Below are positions 28,577 through 36,471 of a stretch of 64,000 nucleotides of DNA, one piece after another. Made by a program: the position numbers and the translations under genes. The notes below the pieces were generated by a model, which was not told the DNA's origin, ran no database searches, and was given only the letters and a program-made list of their open reading frames with translations. Every line of letters begins with the position of its first letter. Position 1 is the stretch's first letter. Source of the stretch: Streptomyces durmitorensis (lineage in GTDB: Bacteria; Actinomycetota; Actinomycetes; Streptomycetales; Streptomycetaceae); contig NZ_CP097289.1 of the NCBI RefSeq assembly GCF_023498005.1, forward strand, positions 7,626,001 to 7,690,000, in the 5' to 3' direction.

Positions 28577-29755
28577 ATGGCTACGCAGCAGTCGAGGCAT
28601 TCGAAGTCGGGGGAGCCGGGGGAGCGGCGGCCGGGGCGGCGCGCGGTACTGGGAGCGGCGGTCCTCGGGGCGGGCACAGCCGTCGTAGGACTGCCCGGCG
28701 TGGCGAGAGCCGACGCGAAGCACGGGCACGGGGGCTACAAGGACCTGCCGGTGCCCACGGTCGTCGCGCACCGCGGCACCAGCGGCTACCGGCCCGAGCA
28801 CACGCTCGGCTCGTACCAGCTCGCCCTCGACATGGGCGCGCACGTCATCGAGCAGGACATCGTGCCCACCAAGGACGGCCATCTCGTATGCCGTCACGAG
28901 AACGACATCACCGCGACGACGGACGTCGCCGCGCACCCCGAGTTCGCGTCCCGCAAGACCACCAAGTCCGTCGACGGCACCTCGCTCACCGGCTGGTTCA
29001 CCGAGGACTTCACGCTCGCCGAGCTGAAGACGCTGCGCGCCAAGGAGCGCATCCCCGGCACCCGCCAGCGCAACACCCTCTACGACGGCCGCTGGGACGT
29101 GCCCACCCTGGAAGAGGTCTTCCAGTGGGCCGAGCGGCAGGAGCGCGGGCGCGGCAAGCGGATCTGGCTGCACATCGAGACCAAGCACCCCACGTACTTC
29201 CGCAAGCTGGGCCTCGGCCTGGAGGAGCCGCTCGCCAAGCTGCTCCGCAAGTACGGCCGGCACAAGAAGAACTCGCCGAACTTCCTCCAGTCCTTCGAGC
29301 CCAGCAGCATGCAGCGCCTGAACAAGCTGGTCGACGGGCCGCTCGTGGTCCTGCTGTCCAGCGCGAGCTCCCGCCCCTGGGACTTCGTCGAGGCGGGCGA
29401 TCCGCGCACCGTCGCCGACCTCATCAAGCCCGAGGGCCTGGAGTGGATGGCGTCGTTCGCGCAGGGCATCGGCCCCACGCTCGACCTGGTCATCCCGAAG
29501 AAGCCGGACGGCAGCCTCGGCACCCCGTCCACCCTGGTCAAGGACGCGCACAAGGCGGGCCTGATCCTCCACCCGTACACGATGCGCAACGAGAACACCT
29601 TCCTGCCCGCGAACTTCAAGAAGGGCACCGACCCGAACGCCTACGGCGACGCCTTCGGCGCCTTCAAGGCGTACTTCGAGACGGGCATCGACGGGATCTT
29701 CTCCGACAACTGCGACACCGCGCTCCTCGCCCGCGCGGACTTCGTCAACGACTGA
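28577..29755 (+). CDS. glpQ: secreted glycerophosphodiester phosphodiesterase
   Basis: This 392-residue protein has a twin-arginine leader (PGRRAVLGAAVLGAGTAVVG, residues about 16-35), so it is probably exported folded through Tat. The GDPD barrel begins VVAHRGTSGYRPEHTLGSY with the catalytic His and Arg, and IEQDIVPTKDGHLVCRHE supplies the metal-binding Glu and Asp; a further LHIETKHPTYF is typical. It hydrolyses deacylated phospholipids to glycerol-3-phosphate, a phosphate-scavenging job. GGGAGGAG precedes the ATG. The upstream PHO-box-like repeat fits control by phosphate starvation. A hairpin follows. Confidence 0.93.
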   Translation: MATQQSRHSKSGEPGERRPGRRAVLGAAVLGAGTAVVGLPGVARADAKHGHGGYKDLPVPTVVAHRGTSGYRPEHTLGSYQLALDMGAHVIEQDIVPTKDGHLVCRHENDITATTDVAAHPEFASRKTTKSVDGTSLTGWFTEDFTLAELKTLRAKERIPGTRQRNTLYDGRWDVPTLEEVFQWAERQERGRGKRIWLHIETKHPTYFRKLGLGLEEPLAKLLRKYGRHKKNSPNFLQSFEPSSMQRLNKLVDGPLVVLLSSASSRPWDFVEAGDPRTVADLIKPEGLEWMASFAQGIGPTLDLVIPKKPDGSLGTPSTLVKDAHKAGLILHPYTMRNENTFLPANFKKGTDPNAYGDAFGAFKAYFETGIDGIFSDNCDTALLARADFVND

Positions 29756-29785
29756 TCGTCCGGCCCCGGTTGGGGTGACAGACGG

Positions 29786-29813
29786 CCGCTCCGGCAACCT
29801 CCTGCCGGAGCGG
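29786..29813 (+). terminator. hairpin after glpQ
   Basis: Perfect 11-base arms (CCGCTCCGGCA and its complement) enclose a 6-base loop, 30 bases after the glpQ stop and 16 bases before the next ATG. There is no T-run. Confidence 0.7.
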
Positions 29814-29829
29814 CAACGTCCCGCCCTGC

Positions 29830-30348
29830 ATGACCACCCACGAGCTCATCCCCACCCTGCGCCCGCTCCTCGCCGCCGAGGCCTCCGCGGCGGCGCACGG
29901 CTCCGGCACCGACCCCGGTGACCTGGAACAGGCCGTCTGGCTGCGCCTGTTGGAACGCATGGACGTCGCCGACCCACCCGCCGATCCGGCCACCTGGCTG
30001 CGCGCAGCCGTCGCCTCCGAGGCGCGCCTCACCCGGCGTACGGAAGAGCGTGAGGTGGCCTACGCGACCGACCCCGCCGACGACACCGAGCGCGGCCCCG
30101 AGCAGCGCGCGCTGCGGGCCGACCGCGAGCGCACGCTGCACGCGGCGGTGCGCAGACTGCCCGGACGCTGCCCCGGCCTCATGGCGGCGCTGCTGTCCCC
30201 CAAGGACCTCACCTACCGGGAGATCGCAGGGCAGTTGGGAATGTCACAGGGCAGCCTGGGGCCGGAACGTTCTCGTTGCCTGGGATGTCTGCGCAGAATG
30301 CTCGCGGCGGAGGTTGCAGCTCCTGAACCGCGGGGAAGGGAGCGATAG
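29830..30348 (+). CDS. small sigma-70-family RNA polymerase sigma factor-like protein
   Basis: This 172-residue protein resembles a short ECF-type sigma factor: a region-2-like segment (DLEQAVWLRLLERM, residues about 34-47), a linker, and a region-4 helix-turn-helix (LTYREIAGQLGMSQGSLGPE, about 132-151) followed by RSRCLGCLRRML. Region 2 is weak compared with typical ECF factors, lacking an obvious aromatic -10-melting motif. No anti-sigma gene is adjacent. A GNAT gene follows 37 bases downstream on the same strand and may be co-transcribed. The ATG lies just after the glpQ terminator with no strong ribosome site. Confidence 0.8.
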   Translation: MTTHELIPTLRPLLAAEASAAAHGSGTDPGDLEQAVWLRLLERMDVADPPADPATWLRAAVASEARLTRRTEEREVAYATDPADDTERGPEQRALRADRERTLHAAVRRLPGRCPGLMAALLSPKDLTYREIAGQLGMSQGSLGPERSRCLGCLRRMLAAEVAAPEPRGRER

Positions 30349-30385
30349 ACAACCGGCGGAGCAGGTGAGCGGGAGGCATGCACAC

Positions 30386-30889
30386 ATGGGCATGAGCGTG
30401 ACCATCTCGGAGGCGGGCGGACAGGACGCCGAGAAGATCCTCAAACTGCAGTACCTGTGCTACCAGGGCGAGGCCGAACTGTACGGCGACTACTCCATCG
30501 AGCCGCTCACGCAGTCCCTCGACTCCATCAAGGCCGAACTGGCCACCGCAAGCGTGCTGGTGGCCCGCCTCGGCGACGAGGTCGTCGCGTCGGTGCGCGG
30601 CACGGTCGGCCCCGACGGCACGGCGCGGATCGACAAACTCATCGTCCACCCCAGGATGCAGCGGCACGGCCTGGGCGGGCGGCTCCTGGACGCGATAGAG
30701 CAGCGCCTCGGCGCGGGCGGCACCGCCACGTGCTTCCAGCTCTCCAGCGGCCATCGCAGCGAGCAGAATCTCCAGCTCTACCGCAAACACGGCTATGCGG
30801 CGGTGAAGACCCAGCACGTGACCGAACGGCTCACGCTGGTCACGCTCTCCAAGGAGGCGACCGCGGCGGCGTACGCGGCCAGGGTCTAG
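30386..30889 (+). CDS. GNAT-family N-acetyltransferase
   Basis: This 167-residue GNAT protein has motif A LIVHPRMQRHGLGGRLLDAI (residues about 88-107) and motif B HRSEQNLQLYRKHGYAAV. The N-terminus, ISEAGGQDAEKILKLQYLCY, matches a common GNAT subgroup. GGGAGG lies 9 bases before the ATG at 30386; an ATG two codons later is equally possible. Longer frames upstream run through the sigma-factor gene and are not credible. The substrate is unknown. It overlaps the opposing membrane-protein gene by four bases at the stops. Confidence 0.87.
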   Translation: MGMSVTISEAGGQDAEKILKLQYLCYQGEAELYGDYSIEPLTQSLDSIKAELATASVLVARLGDEVVASVRGTVGPDGTARIDKLIVHPRMQRHGLGGRLLDAIEQRLGAGGTATCFQLSSGHRSEQNLQLYRKHGYAAVKTQHVTERLTLVTLSKEATAAAYAARV

Positions 30890-31329
30890 CGGCCCGCCCT
30901 GCGAGCCTTGTTCAGCCAGAAGATCCCGGTGACCGGCAGGATCACCGGGATGAACAGATAGCCCATTCCGAAGTCCGACCACACCGTGGCGTCGGGGAAG
31001 GCGGACGGCTCGACGAGCGTCCAGGTCCCCACCGCCAGGACGCCCACCAGCTCGGCGGCGCAGCACACCAGCGCCGCCTTGCGGGCCCTCTCGCCGCCGC
31101 GCACGAGCGAGTACGTGATGAAGCCGTAGACGAGACCCGCGAGCGCGGACAGCGTGTACGCGAGCGGGGCCTTGTGGAAGTCCGTCGAGATCTGCACGGC
31201 GGAGCGCGACACCGCGCCGACCACCATCACCCCGTACAGCCAGACCAGAAGGATGCCGGGCCCGCTGATCAGCCTCTGCCGGGTGGGGGCTGCGTTCTCG
31301 GGGGGCTGCCCGTCCTCGGTCACCGTCAC
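30886..31329 (-). CDS. four-helix membrane protein, unknown
   Basis: This 147-residue protein has four predicted helices (about residues 24-44, 56-77, 85-105 and 122-142) and a polar N-terminus. The start is GTG. Features such as WLYGVMVVGAVSRSAVQIS and DFGMGYLFIPVILPVTGIFWL look conserved-type but I do not recognise a named function. Its start lies just after the stop of the next membrane protein (one base between), so the two are an operon and may form a complex. Confidence 0.75.
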   Translation of the reverse strand: MTVTEDGQPPENAAPTRQRLISGPGILLVWLYGVMVVGAVSRSAVQISTDFHKAPLAYTLSALAGLVYGFITYSLVRGGERARKAALVCCAAELVGVLAVGTWTLVEPSAFPDATVWSDFGMGYLFIPVILPVTGIFWLNKARRAGR

Positions 31330-31330
31330 C

Positions 31331-31690
31331 TCAGCCTCCCCAGATGTCGTAGAGCCGCACCTGGAGCACGGCCAGGACCACGCCGCCCGCGGCGACCGTG
31401 ATGGAGCCCCAACGGGTGCGCTCGGCGAGGGACATGAAGCCCGCGGCCGGGATGCAGGCGAAGGAGCCGATCAGATACGCCACGAAGATCGTCGTGCCCT
31501 GCTCGGGCTTCTCGCCCCGCGCCAGCTGGACGATGCCGACGATCAGCTGGACGGTGGCGAGGAACGTCACCACGGCCATGCCGATGAAGTGCCAGTCCTT
31601 GGTCGGCTGGTCCCGGTAGGCGGCGAAGCCGCACCACGCGGCGAGCACGAGCGCGGCCACGGCGGTCGCGATCGTCAGGGCAACAAGCAT
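31331..31690 (-). CDS. small membrane protein, unknown
   Basis: This 119-residue protein has four hydrophobic segments, beginning MLVALTIATAVAALVLAAWC. It contains DWHFIGMAVVTFLATVQLIV and a short charged loop ARGEKPEQG. No enzymatic motif is visible. It is the first gene of a two-gene unit with the 147-residue membrane protein downstream. The ATG at 31690 is the first start; an AT-rich TTTATTACGG stretch precedes it, which may hold the promoter. Confidence 0.75.
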   Translation of the reverse strand: MLVALTIATAVAALVLAAWCGFAAYRDQPTKDWHFIGMAVVTFLATVQLIVGIVQLARGEKPEQGTTIFVAYLIGSFACIPAAGFMSLAERTRWGSITVAAGGVVLAVLQVRLYDIWGG

Positions 31691-31760
31691 GCCGTGACTT
31701 TATTACGGGCCCTATGACCCGATGCGCGCACCCCAGGGGTGACCCGTACGCTCGGGCACC

Positions 31761-32408
31761 ATGAAGATCCACGCTGAAGCGCTCCTGTTCGACAACGACG
31801 GCACCCTCATCTCCTCCATGGAGTCGGTGTACCGCTGCTGGACGCGCCTGGCGCAGGAGTACGGAATCACCGCCGAGGAGTTCGCCAGGGTCGAGCTGCA
31901 CGGCCGCCCCGCCGCCGAGATCATCGCCGACATGCTGCCCGCCGAGCGCGTGGCCGAGGCCGTCGCCCGCATCGAGGAGCTGGAGGTCTCCGACGTCGCG
32001 GGCGGCGTCGTGCTGCTGCCCGGCACCCGTGAGCTGCTGCAGTCCCTGCCCCCGGAGCGCTGGGCCGTCGTCACCTCCGCCGGGCGCCGCCTGGCCGAGG
32101 CCCGGCTCGCGGAGGTCGGCATCGACGCCAAGATGCTGATCGCCGCCGACGACATCACCCGCGGCAAGCCCGACCCGGAGCCCTTCCTGCTCGCGGCGGC
32201 GAAACTGGGCGTCGACCCGGCGCGCTGCGTGGTCTTCGAGGACGCGCCCGCGGGTCTCACGGCGGGGCGCGCGGCCGGCATGACCACCGTGGCGTTGGCC
32301 ACAACACACACCGCAGGCGAGCTCTCCGCGGACGTCGTGGTGAAGGACCTCTCGGCCGTGTCCGCGCAGGTCACCGAGGGTGGCGTGGAGATCACCGCCG
32401 AGGACTGA
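31761..32408 (+). CDS. HAD-family phosphatase (phosphoglycolate/sugar-phosphatase-like)
   Basis: This 215-residue HAD hydrolase of subfamily IA has motif I LLFDNDGTLISS (nucleophile Asp 11), a helical cap at residues about 18-85, motif II VVTSAG near residue 112, motif III DDITRGKPDPEPF with the Lys, and motif IV VVFEDAPAGLTAGRAAG. It dephosphorylates a small sugar or polyol phosphate; the closest general type is glycerol-3- or 2-deoxyglucose-6-phosphatase. It stands alone, directly upstream of the methionine-importer leader region but separated by a 95-base gap. Confidence 0.9.
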   Translation: MKIHAEALLFDNDGTLISSMESVYRCWTRLAQEYGITAEEFARVELHGRPAAEIIADMLPAERVAEAVARIEELEVSDVAGGVVLLPGTRELLQSLPPERWAVVTSAGRRLAEARLAEVGIDAKMLIAADDITRGKPDPEPFLLAAAKLGVDPARCVVFEDAPAGLTAGRAAGMTTVALATTHTAGELSADVVVKDLSAVSAQVTEGGVEITAED

Positions 32409-32445
32409 GCACCCGCCCGCCCGCGTCCGCACCTGTCCACCGGCC

Positions 32446-32503
32446 GTCCGTATAGCGGACAACGGTGGCGGGGCGCGTACGCACGCGTGTTTTACTGGTC
32501 CAC
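32446..32503 (+). promoter_or_regulatory. promoter region of the met leader, with palindrome
   Basis: GTCCG-TATAG-CGGAC (32446-32460) is a perfect inverted repeat that contains a TATAGC -10-like hexamer, so a repressor could sit on this promoter. A second candidate, TTTACT (32491-32496), lies 7 bases before the leader ATG and would give a leaderless transcript. The two cannot be separated by reading alone. Confidence 0.4.
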
Positions 32504-32590
32504 ATGACCACGACGAGCAGCCGCACCCCTGCGACCGAGGCGATCACGACGCCCGGTGCTCGTTGTATGTGTCGAATGTGCGCCTTCTGA
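32504..32590 (+). CDS. Cys/Met-rich leader peptide of the methionine importer operon
   Basis: This 28-codon ORF starts ATG and ends MTTT...GARCMCRMCAF. The last eight codons are TGT ATG TGT CGA ATG TGC GCC TTC before TGA, so three Cys and two Met codons cluster right at the end. It is in none of the enzyme frames and is followed by a non-coding stretch of about 220 bases before metN. Such placement is that of an attenuation leader peptide, where slow translation of the tail, when Cys or Met tRNA is uncharged, alters downstream RNA folding. Cys-rich leader ORFs ahead of sulfur genes are known in actinobacteria. No ribosome site is visible, so a leaderless start is possible. Confidence 0.75.
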   Translation: MTTTSSRTPATEAITTPGARCMCRMCAF

Positions 32591-32809
32591 GGGCCCCCGC
32601 ACCACCCCTGAGCATCGCGCCCCGAAGCGAAGCCGCTGTGCCGCGCCCCTGCGACGTACGCCAGACGTACATGACGTAGGAAGCGAGCCTGCCCCGCGCA
32701 CACGTCCTCCGGTTCTTTTCGCCACCGCGAGAAACCGTGCCGCGTTCCCCACGAATGCCCCGTGCCCGGCGAGAACCGCGCCGCGCACTCGACAGTGACG
32801 GAAACCCCT
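32591..32809 (+). promoter_or_regulatory. probable attenuator leader upstream of metN
   Basis: These 219 bases between the leader-peptide stop and the metN start contain no gene. GTACG-CCAGA-CGTAC and other short inverted segments are present, but I could not fix a terminator/antiterminator pair by eye. No SAM-riboswitch core was recognised. The region's length fits a ribosome-sensing attenuator. Confidence 0.45.
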
Positions 32810-33877
32810 GTGATCACCACTTCCGGCCTCACCAAGGTCTACCGCTCACGCGGTCGTGAAGTAACTGCCCTCGACGGCGTCGATCTGCATGTCCGCGAAG
32901 GCGAGGTGTACGGCGTCATCGGCCAGTCCGGCGCCGGCAAATCCTCGCTGATCCGCTGCGTGAACCTCCTGGAGCGCCCCACCGCCGGCACCGTGACCGT
33001 CGCAGGGCAGGACCTCACCGCCCTCGCGGGACGCGGCAGCCGCGCGAGCAAGGACCTGCGCCGGGCGCGCAGCCGCATCGGCATGGTCTTCCAGCACTTC
33101 AACCTGCTGTCGTCGCGCACCGTCAAGGACAACGTCGAGCTGCCCCTGGAGATCCTCGGTCTCAGCGGCGCCGAGCGCTCCCGCAAGGCGCTCGAACTGC
33201 TCGACCTGGTCGGCCTCGCCGACAAGGCGAACTCCTACCCGGCGCAGCTCTCCGGCGGCCAGAAGCAGCGCGTCGGCATCGCCCGCGCGCTCGCCGGCGA
33301 CCCGAAGGTGCTGCTCTCCGACGAGGCGACCAGCGCCCTCGACCCGGAGACCACCCGCTCCATCCTGGGGCTCCTGCGCGACCTCAACCAGCAGCTCGGC
33401 CTGACCGTCCTGCTGATCACGCACGAGATGGACGTCGTCAAGAGCGTCTGCGACTCGGCAGCCCTGATGGAGAACGGGCGGATCGTCGAGTCCGGCACCG
33501 TCACCGAGCTGCTCGCGACGCCCGGCTCCGAGCTGGCCGCCGCGCTCTTCCCGGTCAGCGGCGACGCGACGGGCGAGGACCGCACCGTCGTCGACGTGAC
33601 CTTCCACGGCGAAGCCGCGACCCAGCCGGTCATCTCCCAGCTGTCGCGCACGTACAACATCGACATCTCGATCCTCGGCGCCGCGATGGACACCGTCGCG
33701 GGCAAGCAGGTCGGCCGCATGCGCATCGAGCTGCCGGGCCGCTTCGAGGAGAACGTCGTCCCGATCGGCTTCCTGCGCGAGCAGGGCCTGCAGGTCGACA
33801 TCGCGGGCGAAGCCCCCGTCGCAGGCACCGCCACGCCGAAGGACGCCACGCTGCTGGTCAAGGAAGGTGCCAAGTGA
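32810..33877 (+). CDS. metN: methionine ABC transporter ATP-binding protein
   Basis: This protein of about 355 residues has a Walker A GQSGAGKSS near residue 40, the Q-loop FQHFNLL, the ABC signature LSGGQKQRVGIARAL, Walker B KVLLSDEAT and the H-loop THEMDVV. After residue about 270 a NIL (ACT-like) domain follows (VVDVTFHGEAATQPVISQLS), which in MetN senses methionine and shuts off transport. The GTG at 32810 has GGAA 8 bases before it; a GTG at 32795 adds five residues. Its stop overlaps the metI GTG. It powers uptake of methionine delivered by the MetQ lipoproteins. Confidence 0.95.
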   Translation: MITTSGLTKVYRSRGREVTALDGVDLHVREGEVYGVIGQSGAGKSSLIRCVNLLERPTAGTVTVAGQDLTALAGRGSRASKDLRRARSRIGMVFQHFNLLSSRTVKDNVELPLEILGLSGAERSRKALELLDLVGLADKANSYPAQLSGGQKQRVGIARALAGDPKVLLSDEATSALDPETTRSILGLLRDLNQQLGLTVLLITHEMDVVKSVCDSAALMENGRIVESGTVTELLATPGSELAAALFPVSGDATGEDRTVVDVTFHGEAATQPVISQLSRTYNIDISILGAAMDTVAGKQVGRMRIELPGRFEENVVPIGFLREQGLQVDIAGEAPVAGTATPKDATLLVKEGAK

Positions 33878-34599
33878 CCTGGTCGGAGATGCAGCCCCTG
33901 CTGGAGCAGGCCTGTTGGGACACCCTCTACATGGTGGGCTGGTCGACGCTGATAGCCGTCGTCGCCGGACTGCCGCTCGGCATCCTGCTGGTCCTCACCG
34001 ACCGCGGCGGGCTGCTGCAGAACACGGTCCTGAACAAGCTCATCGGGCAGATCGTGAACATCGCGCGCTCGATGCCCTTCATCATCCTCATGGTCGCCCT
34101 GATGGGCTTCACGCGCTGGATGACGGGCACGACGATCGGCCGCGACGCCGCCATCGTCCCGCTGGCCATCGGCGCCATCCCCTTCTTCGCGCGGCTCGTG
34201 GAGACCGCGGTGCGCGAGGTCGACGGCGGTCTCGTCGAGGCCGTCCAGTCGATGGGCGGCAACATCTGGACTGTCGTACGCAAGGTCCTCGTGCCGGAGT
34301 CGCTGCCCTCGCTGATCTCCAGCACCACCACCACGATCGTCACGCTCATCGGCTACTCGGCGATGGCCGGCACGGTCGGCGCGGGCGGCCTCGGTGACAT
34401 CGCGATCCGCTACGGCTACCAGCGCTTCGAGACCGATCTGATGTGGATCACCGTCGGCATCCTCGCCGTCGTCATCTCCGTCATCCAGTTCGCCGGTGAC
34501 TACGCGGCCCGCAGGCTGCACCACCGCGGCGGCCACTCGGGCTCCGCCCCCAAGCTGCGGCTCCTGAAGCTCAAGACGTCGCCGTCCCAGGCTTCCTGA
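33874..34599 (+). CDS. metI: methionine ABC transporter permease
   Basis: This 241-residue integral membrane protein has five predicted helices. The coupling-helix region EAVQSMGGNIWTVVRKVLVP (residues about 122-141) contacts MetN, and VTLIGYSAMAGTVGAGGLGD is the family signature. The GTG start overlaps the metN stop (GTGA), so production is coupled. A polar C-terminal tail rich in Arg and Ser follows the last helix. It forms the channel half of the MetNIQ importer. Confidence 0.95.
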   Translation: MTWSEMQPLLEQACWDTLYMVGWSTLIAVVAGLPLGILLVLTDRGGLLQNTVLNKLIGQIVNIARSMPFIILMVALMGFTRWMTGTTIGRDAAIVPLAIGAIPFFARLVETAVREVDGGLVEAVQSMGGNIWTVVRKVLVPESLPSLISSTTTTIVTLIGYSAMAGTVGAGGLGDIAIRYGYQRFETDLMWITVGILAVVISVIQFAGDYAARRLHHRGGHSGSAPKLRLLKLKTSPSQAS

Positions 34600-34666
34600 A
34601 GCCGAACCCGCACTCACCCCGCACACCCATCGCGGGGCGTACCACCCATGGAGAAAGGCACTTTTC

Positions 34667-35509
34667 GTGCGTAACACCGCCAAGATCACCACCGCTGTCC
34701 TCGCCACCGGAGCCCTCACCCTCGGGCTCTCCGCCTGCGGCTCCGACAAGGGCTCCGCCGCGGGCGACAAGGACGGCAAGCTCGTCGTCGCCGCGACCCC
34801 CACGCCGCAGGGCGAGATCCTCCAGTACGTCAAGAAGAACCTGGCGAAGAAGGCCGGGCTCGACCTCGACGTGCAGGAGTTCACCGACTACGTCACGCCG
34901 AACACCGCCGTCCAGCAGGGCGAGGTCTTCGCGAACTACTTCCAGCACAAGCCGTACCTCGACGACTTCAACAAGAAGAACGGCACGGACATCGTGCCCG
35001 TCCCCGGGGCCACGGTTCACCTGGAGCCGCTCGGCGTCTACTCGAAGAGCATCAAGAAGCTCGGTGACCTGAAGAACGGCGCCACCGTCGCCGTCCCGAA
35101 CGACACCACCAACGAGGCCCGCGCGCTCAAGCTCCTCGAGGACAACGGACTCATCGAGCTCAAGAAGGGCGTCGGCTACGAGGCCACCCCCAAGGACATC
35201 TCGAAGAACCCCAAGAACCTCAAGTTCAAGGAGCTGGAAGCCCCCACGCTGCCCCGCAGCCTGGGTGACGTCGACGCCGCGGTGATCAACGGCAACTACG
35301 CCCTGGAGGCCAAGCCCGCGCTCAGCCCCGCCAAGGACGCCATCGTCGCCGAGTCCGCCAAGGGCAACCCCTACGGCAACTTCCTCGCCGTGAAGAAGGG
35401 CGACGAGAACGACCCGCGCGTGAAGAAGCTCGCCAAGCTCCTCACCTCGCCCGAGGTCAAGAAGTTCATCGACGACAAGTACGACGGCGCCGTCGTCGCG
35501 GCGTTCTGA
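34667..35509 (+). CDS. metQ: MetQ-type methionine-binding lipoprotein, copy 1
   Basis: This 280-residue periplasmic-type binding lipoprotein has a signal peptide ending in the lipobox LSAC (Cys 24), then the NlpA/MetQ fold: LVVAATPTPQGEILQYVKK, VQEFTDYVTPNTAVQQGE, YFQHKPYLDDFN and AVPNDTTNEARALKLL. The fold binds L-methionine or methionine derivatives and docks to MetI. GGAGAAAGG precedes the GTG start. Only two bases separate it from a second metQ, a clear tandem duplication in which the two copies now differ at many positions. Confidence 0.95.
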   Translation: MRNTAKITTAVLATGALTLGLSACGSDKGSAAGDKDGKLVVAATPTPQGEILQYVKKNLAKKAGLDLDVQEFTDYVTPNTAVQQGEVFANYFQHKPYLDDFNKKNGTDIVPVPGATVHLEPLGVYSKSIKKLGDLKNGATVAVPNDTTNEARALKLLEDNGLIELKKGVGYEATPKDISKNPKNLKFKELEAPTLPRSLGDVDAAVINGNYALEAKPALSPAKDAIVAESAKGNPYGNFLAVKKGDENDPRVKKLAKLLTSPEVKKFIDDKYDGAVVAAF

Positions 35510-35511
35510 TC

Positions 35512-36336
35512 ATGCGTACGTCCGTCATCGCCGCCGCGGCCGGGACCCTCGCCCTGACGCTGGGTCTCACCGCGTGCGGCGCGGGCTCGGACAGCGGTTC
35601 CGGCGGCGACAAGCTCGTCGTCGGGGCCACCCCGACGCCGGCCGGCGAAGTCCTCGCGTACGTCCAGAAGAACCTCGCGAAGAAGGCGGGACTCGACCTT
35701 CAGATCACGGAGTTCACGGACTACGTCTCGCCGAACACCGCGCTCCAGGAAGGCTCGCTCGACGCCAACCTGTACCAGCACACGCCGTACTTGGAGGACT
35801 TCAACAAGTCCAAGAAGACGGACCTGAAGGCGGTCACCGAGGTGTACCTGCCGCCGATGGGCGTGTACGCGAAGAAGCTGAAGGACGTCTCCGGGCTCCG
35901 TCCGGGCGCGACCGTCGGCGTTCCGAACGACACGACCAACGAGGGGCGGGCGCTCCAACTCCTCGCCTCCCAGGGTGTCATCGGGCTCAAGAAGGGCGTC
36001 GGCGGCACCGCGACGCCCGAGGACATCACGTCCAACCCGAAGAAGCTCACCGTCAAGGCGCTCGACCCGGCGCAGCTCCCGCGCTCGCTCGACGACCTCG
36101 ACGCGGCCGTCATCAACAACAACTACGCGCTCGACGCCAAGCTCAGCCCCAAGAAGGACGCCATCCTTCTTGAGTCGCCCAAGGACAATCCGTACAACAA
36201 CGTGCTCGCCGTCAAGAAGGGCAACGAGGACGATCCGCGGGTCAAGAAGCTGGCCGAGCTGCTCACTTCACCCGAGGTGAAGCGGTTCATCGAGGACAAG
36301 TACAAGGGCTCCGTCCTGCCCGTCGAAACGAGCTGA
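35512..36336 (+). CDS. MetQ-type methionine-binding lipoprotein, copy 2
   Basis: This 274-residue paralogue of the preceding gene has a signal peptide with lipobox LTAC (Cys about 22) and the same segments in order: LVVGATPTPAGEVLAYVQK, ITEFTDYVSPNTALQEGS, NLYQHTPYLEDFN and GVPNDTTNEGRALQLL. It starts two bases after the first copy's stop and ends the operon, followed by a strong hairpin. Two binding proteins served by one MetNI suggest different ligands, for example L-methionine and D-methionine, its sulfoxide or a dipeptide; the sequence does not decide. Confidence 0.93.
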   Translation: MRTSVIAAAAGTLALTLGLTACGAGSDSGSGGDKLVVGATPTPAGEVLAYVQKNLAKKAGLDLQITEFTDYVSPNTALQEGSLDANLYQHTPYLEDFNKSKKTDLKAVTEVYLPPMGVYAKKLKDVSGLRPGATVGVPNDTTNEGRALQLLASQGVIGLKKGVGGTATPEDITSNPKKLTVKALDPAQLPRSLDDLDAAVINNNYALDAKLSPKKDAILLESPKDNPYNNVLAVKKGNEDDPRVKKLAELLTSPEVKRFIEDKYKGSVLPVETS

Positions 36337-36357
36337 CGCACAGTCCGTTTCCGCCCC

Positions 36358-36400
36358 CACCACGGGGTCCTCTCCTGATGAAGGAGCGGACCCCGTGGTG
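36358..36400 (+). terminator. hairpin closing the met importer operon
   Basis: Perfect 13-base arms CACCACGGGGTCC (36358-36370) and complement (36388-36400) surround a 17-base loop, 21 bases after the second metQ stop. Confidence 0.75.
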
Positions 36401-36471
36401 CGTCTGCGCGCCGACATGCTGCATGCTGGGCACTTCAGCAGGCCCGAGGGTTCCAGGTTACGGAGCAGCGC

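Noticed and set aside
32409..32809. SAM riboswitch before metN
   Set aside because: No conserved SAM-I or SAM-II core was recognised; a Cys/Met leader ORF is present instead.
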